In this document: positions 48,575 through 52,765 of the stretch, piece after piece
Layout of the letters: every line of letters starts with the position of its first letter
Position numbering within the stretch: position 1 is the stretch's first letter
Assembly: GCA_028280945.1 (NCBI GenBank)
Contig: JANQKV010000071.1
Location: forward strand, 1 to 52,765
From: Opitutaceae bacterium
GTDB taxonomy: Bacteria > Verrucomicrobiota > Verrucomicrobiia > Opitutales > Opitutaceae
Length of the DNA stretch: 52,765 nucleotides
Direction: 5' to 3'
Position numbers and translations under genes: made by a program
Notes under the pieces: model-generated
What the model was told of the DNA's origin: nothing
The model's input: only the letters and a program-made list of their open reading frames with translations
Database searches by the model: none

Positions 48575-51370
48575 TCAGTTCAGCAGATAGATCTCAATCA
48601 ACGCTTCTCCGATTTCTTCCGGCGGAGTGTTGTTCAGGTGAACGGTATAAGCTCCCGGCGGCAACTCGATCACAATCGCCGCATCCTTGGAATCGGTTTC
48701 CAACGAGAAGGCTCCCGCCCGCTCGAATGTTGGGGTGATTGTGTCGAGGCCATCACGAAAAGGATCGTTCCAATCGTCGTTTACACGAATAACTTCATTT
48801 CCGCGGTATAGCCTGAGAGTGGGGTTGCTGAGAGCTGTCGTAACTCCAAAATCGCTCAGAGTTGGCCCGATTCCACGAATTAGGATCAATCTGGAGTTTG
48901 TCCCACTCAAAACAAAGCCGGCGATCAACGGCTCGCCATTGATAACCCAGCCACGAGCTGAAAGATTGATGGGCGTGGCTTCCAACAGAGCATCGGGCGA
49001 GGTGTAAACCTCCATCAATGCCACGCCGCCATCGTTGTCAGCGGGTGCAAGTTCGACGGTATACGCTCCCGCAGATAAATTGGCTGAAATCACCGCGTCC
49101 GAACTTCCCGGCGGCAAAGGGAACCCTCCAAAAGAGCCTCCGTCATCGGAGGTCCAGCCCACATTGCGGGCAAGTTCCTCGGATCCCTGTCGGAGGGTCA
49201 ATTGAGGTCGCGGGAGAGAGTTGCTCACACCAAAGTCTGACAGAGTTGGGCCGACTCCTCGGAGGACCATGGGGCGGGTGGATCCAATTTGATTTACGAA
49301 CCCAGCGATCAAGTGGCGCCCCGGTTCTATGCGGGTGCGGACAGATAGATTAAGCAATCGCGCCGCACCAATGGAAGCGTCCGGCGGGTCCAAACTCCGC
49401 AGGTAAGTAGGCAGCTCCATCTCGGTGAGATTGAAACCTGAGGCACTGAAACCATAAAACCTGCCGTTCGGAGCGAGAGTGGGTTGGCTGACGGAAAAAC
49501 CTGCCTGTCCCCATATCCCGTTCCTCGTAGAAAACTCATGCCACGAGAGGGAGGGTTCAGCGGGAAGTTGATCTCGGCTTATTTGATAGATCCCGCTCCG
49601 GCTGAGAAGGTAGAGTCCGCCTCCCGGATATTCGAACACGTGGACAAATCTGTCGTTGGCCAAAGTTGAACCGGCAGGTGCGCTGACCAAAGTTGTTACT
49701 GAGCCTCCATCAGGATCGATTGATCTAAGCCGCCCTTCTTCAAATATGAGGTAGTCACCTTCGCGTGAGACGCAGAGTCCATTCAATACATAGTCCGAGA
49801 ACAACACGTCTCCGCCCGCACCGTCTGCCCCGAGAACTCCCGTTTCCCGATCACCCAGTATTGTTGTGGTTACCCCTGCGGGGCTCACCCAGCGCAAGAC
49901 CGAGTTAAATGAATCTCCCACGACCAGTTGGTTTCGGTGGTAATCGAACGCGATTGAACGGGGCCATTGGAATCTGGCGTTTCGGCCGGTTCCATCCATT
50001 GGCCCGATTGTGCCCGGCTCACCTGCGATCGTGGTGACCTCGCCCAGCAGGGAGATTCGTCTGATAGTATGACCTGATGGGTCGATTGCATACAGGAACT
50101 CGTTTCCATCCCAAGCTAGATCTCCAATCGCTGCACCAGTCGTGCCTCCGAACCGAGCGTTTGCTCCCCAGCCATCCTGCATCCCGATCTCTTCTCCGCC
50201 GGCGATTGTCCGGATGATGCGATCATCAGAAACATGTTGGATTCGATAAACGTTCGCAAACCAGAATCCGCCGGTTGCGTCGCTGGTAAGCCCTGTCGCG
50301 AGATTTTCAATCGTGGGTTCTTCAGCGGGAAAATGTTCGGGAAGATTCTTCAGGAAAGTTCGCACTCCCGGACGCGGAATCACGGTCACCTGAGCTTTTG
50401 AGGATTCGGTTTCGCCATTGGCGTTCAAAACTCGGACGAAGTAGTAACCCGCTTTGGCGTCGATGGTTAAAGTGTCGCCGCCGGTGAAGACCAATTCCGG
50501 GGCTGAATCCAAATCAGCCTGATAATACCAGCGGTAGGAATCACCGGGCCCGGCAGTCTCGACAGTAAGGGTTATCAACCGACCAGCAAGCGCTTCGACA
50601 GGCTCCGGTGAACGGGTTATGATGGGCGTTGGTCGATCAACGATTATCGGAAACGTCACCATCGACGCGGACGCGTGCACCACTGCCGTCAGGCCACCGG
50701 AAGCAGGTTCCACGATAAATGGAGACCAAATGAGCCGTCCTTTATACTCTCCGTTCGGCAGACTTGAAACTTGTGCAACGCCTTCACTTCCATTCAGAGC
50801 TCCTGGTTCCCCAAGCTCGGGGGTAGACCGTAATTCGTTTCCTACAGCATCCTCGATCGAGAATCGCAGTAGAGAAAACTCGTCGGTCGGCGAGCGTGGG
50901 GAGAATTCCACCTGAATGTCCGATTCCGACCACGCCTGCAGTGCATCAAAATTACCCACGCGCAGAGGGTTTCCCGCCGTTGGCAGCGGAGCGAGATTGA
51001 AGGTATAGACGTTGCTCCCGACTTGGACGCGTTGAGGTCCCGCAGGAAACTCGGCGTTCAGCGCATCGACGTCCGGATAGGACAACTCCAAAAACAAGTC
51101 ATTTGATTCATCCCGAGGTATCTCACGGTCCGCGCCATTGGCTTGGCGAACAAACGCCCTGACGCCTGAAGGAGTGGACCCTTCGAAGGTCACTCCTGCA
51201 CCAAAAAGACTTTCAGCTGGAATGGACTGATTGGCGGAGATCTGTTCGACCCCTTCGAATCGAGACACCAGTATGACAGAGGGAGTCTGGGCGAGCCCAC
51301 GAACGGACAGAAGAAAAATACCCAGACAGTAAGTCAGATTCGCCAGTCGGTTGATTCCACTCCTATGCAT
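48575..51370 (-). CDS. Large secreted protein with Ig-like, NHL-propeller and tandem beta domains
   Basis: A 931-residue protein. Signal peptide YCLGIFLLSVRGLAQ. An N-terminal all-beta part and an Ig-like domain (EPVEALAGRLITLTVETAG..GYYFVRVLNANGE) precede an NHL-like propeller (RIIRTIAGGEEIGMQDGWG, GEVTTIAGEPGTIGPMDGTG, VTTTILGDRETGVLGADG). The C-terminus carries two copies of the beta domain also found in the DUF1800 protein (LLNLSVRTRIEPGRHLIAGF and INLSARGWVINGEPLIAGF, each with GVGPTLSDFGV or GIGPTLSDFGV). The role is unknown, perhaps surface attachment or binding. Base use appears less GC-rich than in neighbours (not computed). Confidence 0.82.
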   Translation of the reverse strand: MHRSGINRLANLTYCLGIFLLSVRGLAQTPSVILVSRFEGVEQISANQSIPAESLFGAGVTFEGSTPSGVRAFVRQANGADREIPRDESNDLFLELSYPDVDALNAEFPAGPQRVQVGSNVYTFNLAPLPTAGNPLRVGNFDALQAWSESDIQVEFSPRSPTDEFSLLRFSIEDAVGNELRSTPELGEPGALNGSEGVAQVSSLPNGEYKGRLIWSPFIVEPASGGLTAVVHASASMVTFPIIVDRPTPIITRSPEPVEALAGRLITLTVETAGPGDSYRWYYQADLDSAPELVFTGGDTLTIDAKAGYYFVRVLNANGETESSKAQVTVIPRPGVRTFLKNLPEHFPAEEPTIENLATGLTSDATGGFWFANVYRIQHVSDDRIIRTIAGGEEIGMQDGWGANARFGGTTGAAIGDLAWDGNEFLYAIDPSGHTIRRISLLGEVTTIAGEPGTIGPMDGTGRNARFQWPRSIAFDYHRNQLVVGDSFNSVLRWVSPAGVTTTILGDRETGVLGADGAGGDVLFSDYVLNGLCVSREGDYLIFEEGRLRSIDPDGGSVTTLVSAPAGSTLANDRFVHVFEYPGGGLYLLSRSGIYQISRDQLPAEPSLSWHEFSTRNGIWGQAGFSVSQPTLAPNGRFYGFSASGFNLTEMELPTYLRSLDPPDASIGAARLLNLSVRTRIEPGRHLIAGFVNQIGSTRPMVLRGVGPTLSDFGVSNSLPRPQLTLRQGSEELARNVGWTSDDGGSFGGFPLPPGSSDAVISANLSAGAYTVELAPADNDGGVALMEVYTSPDALLEATPINLSARGWVINGEPLIAGFVLSGTNSRLILIRGIGPTLSDFGVTTALSNPTLRLYRGNEVIRVNDDWNDPFRDGLDTITPTFERAGAFSLETDSKDAAIVIELPPGAYTVHLNNTPPEEIGEALIEIYLLN

Positions 51371-51376
51371 TATTGA

Positions 51377-52225
51377 TCAGAATTTCAGGTGCTTGATGGT
51401 GAGGCCCTTGTTGAGCAATTGGTTGAGGGACTCGATGCCGATCTTGATGTGGTCTTTCACAAAATTCTGGTCCACCGCCTCATCACTTTCCGCGGTTTTC
51501 ACGCCTTCGGGAATCATCGGTTGATCGCTGACGAGGAGCAGGGCTCCGGTGGCGATTTCGTTGTAGAACCCGGTCATGAAAATCGTCGCGGTTTCCATAT
51601 CGATGGCGATGGGGCGGAGTTTGCGCAGATACTTTTTGAACTTCGCGTCGTGTTCCCACACCCGGCGGTTGGTGGTGTAGACCGTGCCAGTCCAGTAATC
51701 GCGGCCGAAGTCGCGGATCGTGGTGGAGATGGCTTTCTGCAGCGCGAAAGCCGGGAGAGCCGGCACCTCCGGCGGGAAGTAGTCGTTGCTCGTGCCTTCG
51801 CCGCGGATGGCGGCAATGGGCAGGATGAGGTCGCCGATGGCGGCGCGGTGTTTAAGGCCGCCGCACTTTCCGAGGAAAAGCACGGCCTTGGGTTTTAAGG
51901 CCGTGAGCAGGTCCATGACGGTGGCGGCCGTCGCGCTGCCCATGCCGAAGTTGATGATCGAGATCCGTCCCGCGGTGGCGTTGGGCATGGGTTTGTCCTT
52001 GCCGCGCACCGGCACCCGATGGCGTTGGGCAAACACCTTCACGTAGTGCTGGAAATTGGTGAGCAGGATGTGGTCGCCCAGCTCGTCGATCGGAACCCCG
52101 GTGTAGCGCGGCAGCCAGTTGGCCACGATCTGCGCACGGGTCTTGAGGCCTTTGGGGCCGGGTTTGGATACAGGCTGGGCGGAGGGAGCGGCCGAGGCGG
52201 CCGCAGACGTCACAGGTTTTGGCAT
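51377..52225 (-). CDS. amn: AMP nucleosidase, short form
   Basis: About 282 residues. It hydrolyses AMP to adenine and ribose 5-phosphate in the cytosol. The catalytic nucleoside-phosphorylase-like fold is visible: ISIINFGMGSATAATVMDLL, VLFLGKCGGLKHRAAIGDLI, NDYFPPEVPALPAF, YTTNRRVWEH and AIDMETATIFMTGF with the key Glu, then LLLVSDQPMIPEGVKT. The large N-terminal regulatory domain of E. coli Amn is absent. The ATG at 52225 opens MPKPVTSAAAS and is the likely start; the frame stays open to 52354 with an unlike head. It starts 50 bases after the PhoD-like gene. Confidence 0.9.
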   Translation of the reverse strand: MPKPVTSAAASAAPSAQPVSKPGPKGLKTRAQIVANWLPRYTGVPIDELGDHILLTNFQHYVKVFAQRHRVPVRGKDKPMPNATAGRISIINFGMGSATAATVMDLLTALKPKAVLFLGKCGGLKHRAAIGDLILPIAAIRGEGTSNDYFPPEVPALPAFALQKAISTTIRDFGRDYWTGTVYTTNRRVWEHDAKFKKYLRKLRPIAIDMETATIFMTGFYNEIATGALLLVSDQPMIPEGVKTAESDEAVDQNFVKDHIKIGIESLNQLLNKGLTIKHLKF

Positions 52226-52275
52226 GAGCAGGGATAGTTCACCGTCGACGGAGGATGCAAGCGTCTCGGCTACAC

Positions 52276-52765
52276 TCACTCGGAGGATTGCGGCCGTAGG
52301 TCGCGCAGCCTGATCGTCTGCGTGAAGCGGGTTTTGCCCTCGTGGTCGATGCAAGTGACCCTGAGATGACGGGTATCGTCTTCGCCGGCGACCGCCACTT
52401 GCACGAAGTTTTGCGTGCCGATCAGAGTGCCCGCAATGACGTGCGGATCGTCCGCCTTGTCGCTGTTAGCTGCGTCCCAAGATCCACTGGAGAGGGGCGA
52501 GGACGTGATTTCATAAACCCATTGGCCGGCGTCACCGATCTGACGTTTATACATGGCGCTGTGGTGCACGTCGCCCGTGAGAAAGACCACGCCGGTGAGC
52601 TCGTTTTCCACAATGAAATCAATCAACTCTTCACGTTCGCGCCGGTAGAGCTCGTGGGGTTCGCCGCGGGGCCGACGTTGCAGCATCTGGTTGCCCGTGA
52701 CGATAAAGAGGAACTTGAAGTGCTGGAGCTCCTTGGCCTGCAACAGAGACTGTTTGAGCCACTCC
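52276..52765 (-). CDS. PhoD-like alkaline phosphatase (C-terminal part, cut by window)
   Basis: The frame runs through the right edge of the window, so the N-terminus is missing. The visible part (WLKQSLLQAKELQHFKFLF, RREREELIDFIVENEL, VVFLTGDVHHSAMYKRQ, YEITSSPLSSGSWD) matches the C-terminal core of PhoD-like metallophosphatases; GDVHHS provides metal-binding residues. It would cleave phosphate esters, probably in the periplasm. About 163 residues are present; a whole protein usually has 350-600. Confidence 0.85.
   Translation of the reverse strand, partial: EWLKQSLLQAKELQHFKFLFIVTGNQMLQRRPRGEPHELYRREREELIDFIVENELTGVVFLTGDVHHSAMYKRQIGDAGQWVYEITSSPLSSGSWDAANSDKADDPHVIAGTLIGTQNFVQVAVAGEDDTRHLRVTCIDHEGKTRFTQTIRLRDLRPQSSE

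Overview
This looks like chromosomal DNA of a moderately GC-rich, aerobic, Gram-negative heterotroph of the Verrucomicrobia, most likely Opitutales or a relative. The evidence is indirect. A planctomycete/verrucomicrobial DUF1501-DUF1800 pair is present. Large TonB-dependent receptor, sulfatase, rhamnosidase and mannanase-like genes sit without SusD. A tandem 'LIAGF...VRAVGPTL' beta-domain typical of Opitutaceae secreted proteins occurs in two genes. Most start codons lack a Shine-Dalgarno sequence. No 16S gene or other definitive taxonomic marker is in the window.

Layout. (1) 0.1-5.2 kb: a lone Lon N-domain protein, then dnaK-groES-groEL closed by a strong terminator. (2) 5.2-10.1 kb: mixed housekeeping genes: a DUF218 protein coupled to a small membrane protein, a metallo-beta-lactamase-fold hydrolase, a secreted GH43-type protein, cysteine synthase, and a MEKHLA-domain protein. 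(3) 10.1-24.3 kb: a respiratory block. An SLC13/RCK_C transporter, ctaG and a GT-C-like membrane protein come first, followed by the caa3-type cytochrome oxidase operon coxB-coxA-coxC-coxD (minus strand). Next is a secreted blue-copper protein on the plus strand, then the ctaA-ctaB-DUF420 operon (minus strand). Divergent from ctaA is a lipoprotein that fuses a CusF-like copper domain to a SCO domain, coupled to a membrane protein with two His-rich repeats. Together these cover oxidase subunits, heme A synthesis and copper delivery.

(4) 24.3-33.3 kb: a GNAT acetyltransferase; then a translationally coupled minus-strand set (DUF1800 multi-domain secreted protein, Tat-exported DUF1501 protein, small anchored protein) facing a plus-strand operon of ECF sigma factor, membrane anti-sigma-like protein and acidic coiled-coil exported protein. 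The intergenic region between them has a striking 12-bp inverted repeat touching both translation starts. A DUF418 membrane protein follows. (5) 33.4-48.5 kb: a polysaccharide-use region: a mannanase-like GH5 enzyme with two CBM35-like modules, a LacI regulator, an SMP-30-like propeller, a GH78-type rhamnosidase, a NarL-type response regulator, and a histidine kinase with repeated OB-fold-like sensor domains. The kinase is divergent from a large TonB-dependent receptor, and a sulfatase follows. A sulfated, rhamnose-containing glycan is a reasonable but unproven substrate. (6) 48.5-52.8 kb: a large secreted NHL/Ig/beta-domain protein, a short AMP nucleosidase, and the C-terminal end of a PhoD-like phosphatase cut by the window edge.

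The least ordinary parts are the sigma/anti-sigma/coiled-coil operon with its shared inverted repeat, the copper-handling SCO/His-repeat pair, and the OB-fold sensor kinase beside the TonB receptor. No CRISPR array, tRNA, rRNA, prophage or insertion sequence was recognised. No gap between genes exceeds about 260 bases.
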